The notes under the pieces are model-generated. The model saw only the letters and a list, made by a program, of their open reading frames with translations. It ran no database searches and had not been told where the DNA came from. A program made the position numbers and the translations under genes. From Acidobacteriota bacterium (GTDB lineage Bacteria; Acidobacteriota; Terriglobia; Terriglobales; Acidobacteriaceae): a stretch of 6,370 nucleotides of DNA. Shown in pieces: positions 1-5,508 of this stretch (position 1 is its first letter; each line of letters starts with the position of its first letter). Location: NCBI GenBank assembly GCA_021778875.1, contig JAJYBT010000162.1:1-6370 (forward strand), written 5' to 3'.

Positions 1-520
1 GACGGCCGGCCTTGCGCCGCTGCTGTTGGCGGGCATTGGCGACACAATCCGCGTGAGCCTGACGCCGAAGCCGGGCGGCGACCGCACGGAAGAGGTGCTG
101 GCGGCGCAGCAGATTCTGCAGTCGCTTTCGATTCGCAGCTTTATGCCGCAGGTGACGAGCTGCCCCGGCTGCGGACGCACGACGAGTACGTATTTTCAGG
201 AACTGGCCGAGCAGATTCAAAACTACCTGCGCACGTCCATGCCGGAGTGGCGGAAAAAGTACGCTGGCGTGGAAGAGCTGAAGCTGGCCGTGATGGGCTG
301 CGTGGTCAACGGCCCCGGCGAATCGAAGCACGCCAACCTGGGCATCAGCCTGCCGGGCACGTTCGAGGAGCCGAAGGCCCCGGTTTATGTGGATGGCAAG
401 CTGTATACCACGCTTCGCGGCGACACGATTGTGGCGGAGTTCAAGCAGATTCTGGACAACTACGTGGAGAGCCACTACGGCGAGGGCGCGAAGAGCGGCG
501 AGCTGGTGGGAGCGCGGTAA
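1..520 (+). CDS. ispG: 4-hydroxy-3-methylbut-2-enyl diphosphate synthase IspG (GcpE), C-terminal part
   Basis: This is the 3' part of ispG, open at the left edge: the first whole codon is at position 2, 172 residues remain, and the stop is TAA at 518-520. IspG converts methylerythritol cyclodiphosphate to HMBPP, the penultimate step of the MEP isoprenoid pathway, in the cytoplasm, using a [4Fe-4S] cluster. The cluster ligands are all visible. A CPGCGR motif supplies Cys54 and Cys57 of the fragment (codons at 161 and 170). The GCVVNGPGE motif supplies Cys100 (codon 299) and the conserved Glu107 (codon 320). E. coli IspG is 372 residues, so nearly half the enzyme is here and the TIM-barrel half lies to the left. 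The upstream codons read in frame with no stop, and the sequence before the first possible start (TTG at 26) still aligns with the family, so 26 is not the true start. Identity is very secure. Confidence 0.97.
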   Translation, partial: TAGLAPLLLAGIGDTIRVSLTPKPGGDRTEEVLAAQQILQSLSIRSFMPQVTSCPGCGRTTSTYFQELAEQIQNYLRTSMPEWRKKYAGVEELKLAVMGCVVNGPGESKHANLGISLPGTFEEPKAPVYVDGKLYTTLRGDTIVAEFKQILDNYVESHYGEGAKSGELVGAR

Positions 521-593
521 GCGCGCTCTGCTACCCAGCGCTACTGAAACTTCCCTTCCCGCACAGGGCTGGATTAGTCTCAAGGCAGTTTAT

Positions 594-600
594 AGGGAAG
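594..600 (+). promoter_or_regulatory. Shine-Dalgarno sequence for the small exported protein
   Basis: AGGGAAG sits 8 nt before the ATG at 609. It decides the start: the reading frame is open upstream to 387, but that part overlaps ispG in another frame and would bury the signal peptide in the middle of the protein. Confidence 0.6.
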
Positions 601-608
601 ACTTCCTG

Positions 609-1136
609 ATGCGTTGGACTGCGTGGATTGCGCTCCTTGGGATTGCTGCGGCTGCTCCGCTGGGCTGGGCCGGCAAGCAGAAGCCATGCGTCAGCGCCGA
701 CCAGGCCACGAAGCTGGTGAACAAGGACGTCTGCGTCACGGCGCACATCTACAACGTGGTGGAGCTTCCCGACGGCACGCGCTACCTGGACGTCTGCTCG
801 CCGGACACGCCGGATGCCGAATGCCGGTTTACCATCATCAATCCCTGGGAGGATCGCGAAGATGTGGGCGACCTGCGCAAGTTCCGCGATATGGATGTGC
901 ATGTGCGCGGCATCGTCAAGCCGATGCACGGACGCGCGGGGCTTGTGCTGAACCATGTGCGGCAGTTCTACGGCGGGCCGCCGAAGTTCGCGCCGAACCC
1001 ACGGCTGCTGCATGGCTTTGCAGGCGACCAGGAACGCCCACCCGTGAGCGACCCGAACCTGCGCAGCTCCGGCGGGCATCGCAGCTTTATGAGCGGGCGG
1101 CAGCAGGAGTCGATACCCGCGAAGTCTGCGAAGTAA
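609..1136 (+). CDS. Exported protein of unknown function, probable OB-fold domain
   Basis: A 175-residue protein begins at the ATG preceded by AGGGAAG. It starts with a typical signal peptide: Arg2, a hydrophobic stretch at about residues 5-20, and a likely cleavage after Ala21 in GWAGK. It should therefore be periplasmic or secreted. Residues about 33-122 alternate short beta-like segments (VCVTAHIYNVVE, TRYLDVCSP, CRFTIINPW, MDVHVRGIVKP, AGLVLNHVRQF). This resembles a small OB-fold of the type annotated as nucleic-acid-binding in databases, but export argues for another ligand. The mature part has four cysteines (27, 42, 63, 72), so disulphides are possible. The C-terminal 50 residues are Pro/Gly/Ser-rich and probably disordered. 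It lies 88 nt after ispG and may be read with it. It ends 4 nt before the stop of the converging glycosyltransferase gene. I do not recognise a named family, and the fold call is an inference from the pattern. Confidence 0.82.
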   Translation: MRWTAWIALLGIAAAAPLGWAGKQKPCVSADQATKLVNKDVCVTAHIYNVVELPDGTRYLDVCSPDTPDAECRFTIINPWEDREDVGDLRKFRDMDVHVRGIVKPMHGRAGLVLNHVRQFYGGPPKFAPNPRLLHGFAGDQERPPVSDPNLRSSGGHRSFMSGRQQESIPAKSAK

Positions 1137-1140
1137 CGGG

Positions 1141-2349
1141 CTACCACCCAGAACCGACATTGCGGCGCAATTCGTCGAGAGAATAACGCGTGCCGCGCCA
1201 GTCCACGCCATTGCGGAGCAATGCGAGAACCATGGAACGCACAAAGGCGAAGGTCACCAGCGCCGCAGCGGGCGCGAAGAAGACCGCCATCCAGGGCGAA
1301 ACCTGCGTGACGCGGCGGTTTGCGACGTAGACCATGGCGATTCCAAGATAGGCGACCAGCCCCGCGATCAGTGACCACCCGCCCGCCGCCATTGCTGCCA
1401 GCGGCCAAACGGCCTGGAGGGCGATACCGGAGGCGGCCAGGAGCGTGACACCGACGCGGAAGCGGTAGATGGCGAAGCCATTTTTCTCCGCGAGCCGCAC
1501 CACGGCCAGCGGGCCGTTGATCCAGCGGATGCGCGCCAGGCCTGCGCCGATGGCCACGCGCTGCGCAAAGCCGCCGCGCTTGACGCGCCAGCCGAGACGC
1601 AGGTCGTCGAGCACCTCCATGCGCAGGCTCTCGAAGCCGCCCAGCTGCGTGTAGACTTCGCGCCGGATGAGGTTGAAGCCGCCGACGCCGATAAAGTCCC
1701 GGGCGCGGGGGTCGGCGACTTTCCAGAGGCGAACCGTCCACTGCGCCAGCACCTGCATGGCGGCCACTAAAGCGCGTTCGCCGGTTGACTTGAGGATGAG
1801 CGAAGGCACCAGCACCAGATGATCGGCGCGGGTTGTGAGTGCCTGGCGCAGAGCGAGTTCGAGCGCATTCGGGTGGAACAGGACATCTCCGTCAGTAAAC
1901 AGGATCCATGGGGCGGCGGCCTGTTGCGCGGCCAGAGCCATGGCATGCGGCTTGCCAATCCAGCCTGCGGGCAGCTCACGCACGTGCAGCACTTTGAGAG
2001 AGTGCGTGAAGCCCAGCGTCACTGCTTCCACTGCAATCGCCTCCATGCGCTCGCCGGTACGGTCGGTGGAGCGGTCGTCGACGGCGATAATTTGCAGGCG
2101 TACAGCGGTGGAGGCCAGCAGCGACCGTAGCGTGTTTTCGATTGCGGCTTCTTCGTTGCGCGCGGGCACAATGACGGTGATGTGCGGTCCGTCGCCGGGC
2201 GGCAAAGGCGGCAGGCCTGCGCCACCGCGCGCGAGGTCAGGCAGGCGCGCCAGGCCGGGCAGCGAGGTCAGGGCCTGCCATATCCATCCCAACGCCAAAA
2301 GCCAACTGAGGAAGAGGACGGCATGAGCCGCCGTGCCTGCCGGAACCAT
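1141..2349 (-). CDS. Membrane-anchored family 2 glycosyltransferase
   Basis: This 402-residue protein starts at ATG 2349-2347 and stops at TAG 1143-1141. An N-terminal membrane helix (residues about 8-27) is followed by a GT-A fold: ITVIVPARNEE (57-67) opens the nucleotide-binding domain, VDDRSTDRT (90-98) carries the first aspartates, and FTDGDV (151-156) holds the DxD-like metal/UDP-sugar site. MEVLDDLRLGWRVKRGG (244-260) is where processive GT2 enzymes have their ED base motif; here it reads DD. Three further membrane helices lie at about 298-322, 325-343 and 353-378. The layout matches the GT2 group that includes carotenoid (CrtQ-like) and hopanoid-associated (HpnB-like) enzymes, so a membrane lipid acceptor is plausible, but neither sugar nor acceptor can be read from the sequence. 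No clear Shine-Dalgarno precedes the ATG, yet it is the first possible start after the MFS stop. The 63-nt gap to the MFS gene suggests co-transcription. General family is secure; specificity is unknown. Confidence 0.92.
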   Translation of the reverse strand: MVPAGTAAHAVLFLSWLLALGWIWQALTSLPGLARLPDLARGGAGLPPLPPGDGPHITVIVPARNEEAAIENTLRSLLASTAVRLQIIAVDDRSTDRTGERMEAIAVEAVTLGFTHSLKVLHVRELPAGWIGKPHAMALAAQQAAAPWILFTDGDVLFHPNALELALRQALTTRADHLVLVPSLILKSTGERALVAAMQVLAQWTVRLWKVADPRARDFIGVGGFNLIRREVYTQLGGFESLRMEVLDDLRLGWRVKRGGFAQRVAIGAGLARIRWINGPLAVVRLAEKNGFAIYRFRVGVTLLAASGIALQAVWPLAAMAAGGWSLIAGLVAYLGIAMVYVANRRVTQVSPWMAVFFAPAAALVTFAFVRSMVLALLRNGVDWRGTRYSLDELRRNVGSGW

Positions 2350-2400
2350 ATGCCCAGTATGACGGAAAGAGCAGGCTTGCGGGCTGGCTGTGGCGCGGTC

Positions 2401-2419
2401 CTTTTGCCATCGTCAAAAG
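2401..2419. repeat. Small inverted repeat over the MFS stop codon
   Basis: CTTTTG at 2401-2406 and CAAAAG at 2414-2419 are perfect complements separated by 7 nt. The repeat contains the end of the MFS gene, including its TGA (2415-2413). The stem is only 6 bp and A/T-rich, and no T-run follows on the minus strand. It is not a convincing terminator. Confidence 0.35.
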
Positions 2420-3666
2420 CCGGATTGCGGGGCTTCCTCAAGCGGCGGAGCGAAACGCGCACCGGCCAAGAGAATGACGCAGGAGACAACGAGAGCGATG
2501 AGCGTTGCGCCCAGGCCGAAGCGCAGGCTCTTCTCGCGGTCAGAGATGGCGCCGATAATCTGCGGCGAAAAGGAGTCGCCGAAGAAATGGATGCAGAACA
2601 AGTTGAGCGAGACGGCTGTAGCCCGCACGGGCGCGGAAACCGAATTGACGATGGCGGCGTTGAGCGGGCCGGTGTTGAGGAAGAGGAAGAATTCAGCGGC
2701 AAAGAGCGTGGGCAGTTCCCATGACGGCGGGCCGAAAAAGACGAGCGCGCCGCAAGGCAGAGTGAGCACGACACTCCAGAACGAGACGAGATAGAGCGCG
2801 CGGTGATTGGTGCGGAGCCAGCGCTGCGCCAGCCATCCGCCAATGAGTGTTCCGGCAATGCCATCAATCACGGTGATGGCGCCGACGGCGAGGCTGGCAT
2901 TGCTGACGGACAACCCGGCGGAGCGATGCAGGAAGGTGGGCACCCAGGCCGAGATGCCGCCCATGGCAAAGGTGAGTGTCGCCAGGCCAAAGGTGGCGGT
3001 GAGAAAAGCTGGGTTGCGGAAGAGTCCCGTGACGGTGGCGCGGTCTGCGGTGGCGCTTATGCGGTCACAGGCGCCGCGCTCCGGCTCGTGGCCCAGCCAG
3101 GCGTAGAGAGCGGCAATGGCCAGGCCCGGAATGGCGCAAAGGAAGAAGGGCGCTCGCCATCCCCAGAGGGTTCCGAGTTGCCCGCCGGCAAGGTAGCCGA
3201 GCGCCGCTCCGACGGGAATGGCCAGATAAAAGAGAGACAGGATGCGATTGCGGTCGCGTGCGGGGTAGAAGTCCGCCAGCACGGCGGGCGCGAAGATGCC
3301 GAAGGTGGCCTCGCCGACTCCGACGAGCGCGTGGCGGATGTAGAGGGTCCAGTAGTCATGGACCCATGCGGTGCCGAGCGTGGCCAGACTCCACAGAATG
3401 GCGCCAAAGAGAATGAGAGGCTTGCGGGAGAAGCGGTCGCCCAGCCATCCGGTGAGCGGCGCGACGAGCATGTAGGTCACAAAGAGGGCGGTGGTCAACG
3501 CGCCCATCTGCTGGTCGTTGGAGTGGAACTCGCGCTGGATGAGCGGCTGCGCGCCGGGCAGGATGTAGCGGTCAATATAGTTGAGCAGGTTGAGGCCGAG
3601 GAGCAGCACAAACGTTCCCAGCGCGGGGCTGATGTAGGCGCGAACAGGCTGGGTTGACGTAGGCAA
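2413..3666 (-). CDS. MFS transporter, Spinster (Spns)-like
   Basis: This is a 417-residue, 12-helix major facilitator protein of the inner membrane. Family signatures: NLLNYIDRY in helix 1 (residues 26-34), with the charged Asp32 typical of the Spinster group; MFS motif A, GWLGDRFSRK (73-82), in the loop between helices 2 and 3; and the helix 4-5 region RHALVGVGEATFG (111-123) with Glu119, followed by YLAIPVGAALGYLAGG (147-162). A cytoplasmic loop at about 192-215 separates the two six-helix halves. Eukaryotic Spns proteins carry sphingosine-1-phosphate and lysophospholipids; bacterial relatives are proton-coupled carriers whose substrates are mostly unknown. The start is TTG (3666-3664). No ATG or GTG lies between it and the upstream in-frame TGA, and the next ATG, Met54, would remove helix 1. 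The protein ends EEAPQSGF, then TGA. It lies 92 nt after queF and 63 nt before the glycosyltransferase gene, all on one strand. Substrate is not predictable. Confidence 0.93.
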   Translation of the reverse strand: MPTSTQPVRAYISPALGTFVLLLGLNLLNYIDRYILPGAQPLIQREFHSNDQQMGALTTALFVTYMLVAPLTGWLGDRFSRKPLILFGAILWSLATLGTAWVHDYWTLYIRHALVGVGEATFGIFAPAVLADFYPARDRNRILSLFYLAIPVGAALGYLAGGQLGTLWGWRAPFFLCAIPGLAIAALYAWLGHEPERGACDRISATADRATVTGLFRNPAFLTATFGLATLTFAMGGISAWVPTFLHRSAGLSVSNASLAVGAITVIDGIAGTLIGGWLAQRWLRTNHRALYLVSFWSVVLTLPCGALVFFGPPSWELPTLFAAEFFLFLNTGPLNAAIVNSVSAPVRATAVSLNLFCIHFFGDSFSPQIIGAISDREKSLRFGLGATLIALVVSCVILLAGARFAPPLEEAPQSGF

Positions 3667-3676
3667 GCGGTTTAGA

Positions 3677-3680
3677 TCCT
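3677..3680 (-). promoter_or_regulatory. Shine-Dalgarno supporting the TTG start of the MFS gene
   Basis: On the minus strand AGGA lies 10 nt before the TTG at 3666. It supports this rare start codon, which is the only one that keeps the whole first membrane helix. Confidence 0.5.
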
Positions 3681-3724
3681 GAACAAAAAAGGCGAGGACT
3701 CACGAATATCACACCGGAGCGGGA

Positions 3725-3746
3725 GCCGCCCAATGCCGGGTGCGGC
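3725..3746 (-). other. GC-rich hairpin just after queF
   Basis: GCCGC (3725-3729) pairs with GCGGC (3742-3746), with two further C-G pairs inside after one mismatch. It begins 12 nt past the queF stop. No T-run follows directly; the only one (six T on the minus strand, 3690-3685) is about 35 nt further on. It may slow or partly end queF transcription or protect the 3' end, but it is not a standard intrinsic terminator. Confidence 0.25.
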
Positions 3747-3758
3747 GACGAGCAGCGC

Positions 3759-4157
3759 TCAGGCTTCAGGGCGTGGCCAGCGCGCCTCAACCGTGGTGCC
3801 GATGCCGCCGCGCGGGCGGAACTCGCCGCGCACCACGGCCCAGACCGGATTGCAGGCCTTGACCACGTCTTCGAGAACCTGGTTGACAATGTTTTCCTGG
3901 AAGATGCCCAGGTTGCGGTAGCTGAAGAGGTACTCCTTGAGCGATTTCAGTTCAAGACAGCGGTGCCTGGGCATGTAGCGTATGGTCAGGACGCCGAAGT
4001 CGGGGAGGCCGGTCTTGGGGCAGACCGAGGTCAGTTCCGGGTCGTCAATCACGATTTCGTAGCCTGGGAACTGATTCTGCCAGGTCTCGATGGCAGGAAA
4101 GGCAAAGTCCAGACCGGCCTTGGCATGGTCGTCGGTGTAGCGGGGTTCCTGTGACAT
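3759..4157 (-). CDS. queF: NADPH-dependent 7-cyano-7-deazaguanine (preQ0) reductase QueF
   Basis: QueF reduces the nitrile of preQ0 to the aminomethyl of preQ1, a step in making the tRNA wobble nucleoside queuosine, in the cytoplasm. At 132 residues this is the short, single-domain (B. subtilis-type) form of the T-fold superfamily. The catalytic cysteine is Cys46 in SVCPKTG and the partner aspartate is Asp53 in PDFG. The QueF signature ELKSLKEYLFSYRN spans residues 69-82. The substrate-binding Glu88 is in GIFQENIVN, and RPRGGI (114-119) closes the core. B. subtilis QueF has a histidine just before the equivalent glutamate; here it is Gln87. The start is ATG 4157-4155 (MSQEPRYTDD). A longer form from ATG 4205 adds 16 residues not typical of the family. 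No other queuosine gene is in the window. The gene is read away from the efflux adaptor and may head a queF-MFS-glycosyltransferase transcript. Confidence 0.96.
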   Translation of the reverse strand: MSQEPRYTDDHAKAGLDFAFPAIETWQNQFPGYEIVIDDPELTSVCPKTGLPDFGVLTIRYMPRHRCLELKSLKEYLFSYRNLGIFQENIVNQVLEDVVKACNPVWAVVRGEFRPRGGIGTTVEARWPRPEA

Positions 4158-4269
4158 GGTTCGATTGTACGAGTCCCCTGAGGAGCTGGCCAGAGCAGCG
4201 GGCATGCAGGATTTTTCTGATTCCTAAGGGTCTGTTTTTGAGTCTTATATACTGTCTCAGGTTGATTGA
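4158..4269. promoter_or_regulatory. Divergent intergenic region between queF and the efflux adaptor gene
   Basis: These 112 nt must hold the promoter for the plus-strand adaptor gene and probably that of queF. The part at 4211-4255 is clearly richer in A/T than its surroundings. On the plus strand TATACT (4248-4253) is a good -10 match but has no clear -35 at the right distance. On the minus strand TACAAT (4170-4165) lies just before the queF ATG and, if used, would give an almost leaderless message. An 8-bp palindrome, CTGGCCAG, is at 4184-4191. I looked for a preQ1 riboswitch ahead of queF and saw none. Confidence 0.4.
4248..4253 (+). promoter_or_regulatory. Candidate -10 box for the efflux adaptor gene
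   Basis: TATACT differs from the sigma-70 consensus by one base and lies in the A/T-rich stretch. The -35 region (around 4225-4231) is poor, so an activator or another sigma factor may be needed. A start about 7 nt downstream would leave a leader of only about 10 nt containing GGTTGATTGA. Confidence 0.3.
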
Positions 4270-5508
4270 ATGGCTGAAGCAAGAAAGCAACTGGACCGGC
4301 GCTGGCTTTGGCTCGGCGCGGGCATTTTACTTGTCGTGGTTTTTTCCCTGGTGCGCGAGCTTACCCGGCAGCGCCTGCCGGTGCGCATCGCCACCGTCAC
4401 GCGGGATTCGCTTGCAAGCACCATAAGCACCAATGGGCGCGTGGAGCCGGAGGCGAACTACGAAATCCACAGCCCGATTGCCACCACGGTCAAGGCGGTC
4501 TATGTGCAGGCCGGCGACCAGGTGCCAGCTGGAAAGGTCCTGATGGTGCTGGATGACGTGGAGGCACGGGCGCGTGTGGCGGCGGCCGAGAGCGGAGTCA
4601 AAACGGCCCAGGCCGGGCTGGATTCCGTGCAGCACCACGGAACCGTGGAGCAGCGGCAGATGGCAGCAGCCGATGTGGCAGGCCGGCGGCTGGACCTCGA
4701 CCAGGCAAAGCGCGATCTTGAAGCGCTGATCAAGCTGAACTCGACCGGTGCGGCGTCGCAGAGCGAGGTGGCGGCAGCGCGTCAGCGGCTGGAAGCTGCC
4801 GAGGCAAGCCTGCATGCGTCGGAGCAGACCGCGCAAAGCCGCTACTCCGCCGCAGACCTGGCGCGCGCGCAGGCTGCGCTTGCCGATGCGGAGGCCGCGC
4901 TGACCGCAGCGAATGCGGTGGAGGCGCAAACCACGGTTCGAGCGCCGATTTCCGGCACCGTGTACAGCCTGAACGCTTCGCCAACTGAGTTTGCCGAGAG
5001 CGGCAAGCTGCTGCTGGAAATGGCCGACCTGGGCCATGACCGCGTGAGGGCCTACTTCGACGAGCCGGACATCGGACGCCTGGCTGTTGGGCAGCAGATC
5101 CTTATCAAGTGGGACGCGAAGCCGGAACTGCTGTGGCATGGACACATCGAACGCACCCCGGTCAGCGTGATGACCTATGGAACGCGCAACGTGGGCGAGG
5201 TGCTGGTGGCGATTGACAAAGGCGACGGCACGTTGTTGCCGGACACGAACGTGACGGTGACCGTGACGACATCAAGCCAGTCGGATGTGCTGAATATTCC
5301 CCGCGAGGCTCTCTTCTCACAGAGCGGGAAGCCCTATGTGTTCAAGGTCACGGGCAATGAGCTGGTGAAGACTCCGGTAGTAACCGGCACCCTCAACCTG
5401 ACCCAGGTGGCCATCCTGTCCGGACTCAGCCAAGGGGAACAGGTCGCCACGGGCACAACTTCCGGAGAGCCTTTGCAGGAAGGCATTCCGATCAAGGTCG
5501 TGCGGTGA
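4270..5508 (+). CDS. Efflux pump periplasmic adaptor (HlyD/RND membrane fusion protein family)
   Basis: This 412-residue membrane fusion protein would link an inner-membrane pump (ABC MacB-like or RND) to an outer-membrane channel. One N-terminal membrane helix (residues about 11-28, preceded by RR) anchors it; no lipobox is present. Domains in order: first half of the barrel-sandwich (lipoyl-like) domain at about 62-98, with AGDQVPAGKVLMVLDD; a long alpha-helical hairpin at about 99-216, Ala/Glu/Gln-rich, which should form the coiled coil that contacts the outer-membrane channel; second half-motif TTVRAPISGTVYSL (221-234); beta-barrel at about 255-335, with AYFDEPDIGRLAVGQ; and a membrane-proximal domain at about 336-412. 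Length and order are normal for the family. The start is ATG 4270 with AGG 8 nt upstream. The next gene overlaps its stop by 4 nt. No pump or channel gene is in the window, so the transported substrate is unknown. Confidence 0.94.
   Translation: MAEARKQLDRRWLWLGAGILLVVVFSLVRELTRQRLPVRIATVTRDSLASTISTNGRVEPEANYEIHSPIATTVKAVYVQAGDQVPAGKVLMVLDDVEARARVAAAESGVKTAQAGLDSVQHHGTVEQRQMAAADVAGRRLDLDQAKRDLEALIKLNSTGAASQSEVAAARQRLEAAEASLHASEQTAQSRYSAADLARAQAALADAEAALTAANAVEAQTTVRAPISGTVYSLNASPTEFAESGKLLLEMADLGHDRVRAYFDEPDIGRLAVGQQILIKWDAKPELLWHGHIERTPVSVMTYGTRNVGEVLVAIDKGDGTLLPDTNVTVTVTTSSQSDVLNIPREALFSQSGKPYVFKVTGNELVKTPVVTGTLNLTQVAILSGLSQGEQVATGTTSGEPLQEGIPIKVVR
5494..5497 (+). promoter_or_regulatory. 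Shine-Dalgarno inside the adaptor gene for the overlapping TPR gene
   Basis: AAGG lies 7 nt before the GTG at 5505, within the last codons of the adaptor gene. Together with the GTGA overlap it marks translational coupling and favours GTG 5505 over the ATG at 5529. Confidence 0.55.

Noticed and set aside
550..600. CTTCCC / GGGAAG inverted repeat between ispG and the next gene as a terminator
   Set aside because: The arms are 6 bp apart by 39 nt with no T-run, and the right arm is better explained as the Shine-Dalgarno of the next gene.
387..608. Upstream extension of the small exported protein
   Set aside because: This part overlaps ispG in another frame, has Arg/Trp-rich translation, and would place the signal peptide internally. 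AGGGAAG before 609 fixes the start.
1137..1140. Bidirectional terminator between the converging genes
   Set aside because: The stops are only 4 nt apart and I see no stem with a T-run on either strand around 1110-1170.
2395..2420. Selenocysteine reading of the MFS TGA, with the inverted repeat as a SECIS element
   Set aside because: The MFS protein is complete at this point, the stem is weak and wrongly placed (a bacterial SECIS lies just after the UGA), and no selenoprotein family has this arrangement.
2803..3657. Long plus-strand open frame (284 codons) opposite the MFS gene
   Set aside because: It mirrors the MFS gene, and its translation is a Gly/Glu/Arg-rich, low-hydrophobicity sequence typical of antisense frames in GC-rich DNA. 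The MFS frame shows clear family motifs.
4158..4205. Longer queF start at ATG 4205
   Set aside because: The extra 16 residues are Ala/Ser-rich and not seen in the family as I know it. The downstream ATG gives a start typical for short QueF proteins.
4158..4269. preQ1 riboswitch ahead of queF
   Set aside because: I could not find the GC stem, the C-rich pairing and the A-rich tail of the preQ1-I type on the minus strand.
4327..5145. 272-codon minus-strand open frame inside the adaptor gene
   Set aside because: It is antisense to well-conserved adaptor domains, with Arg/His/Leu-rich translation and no family features.
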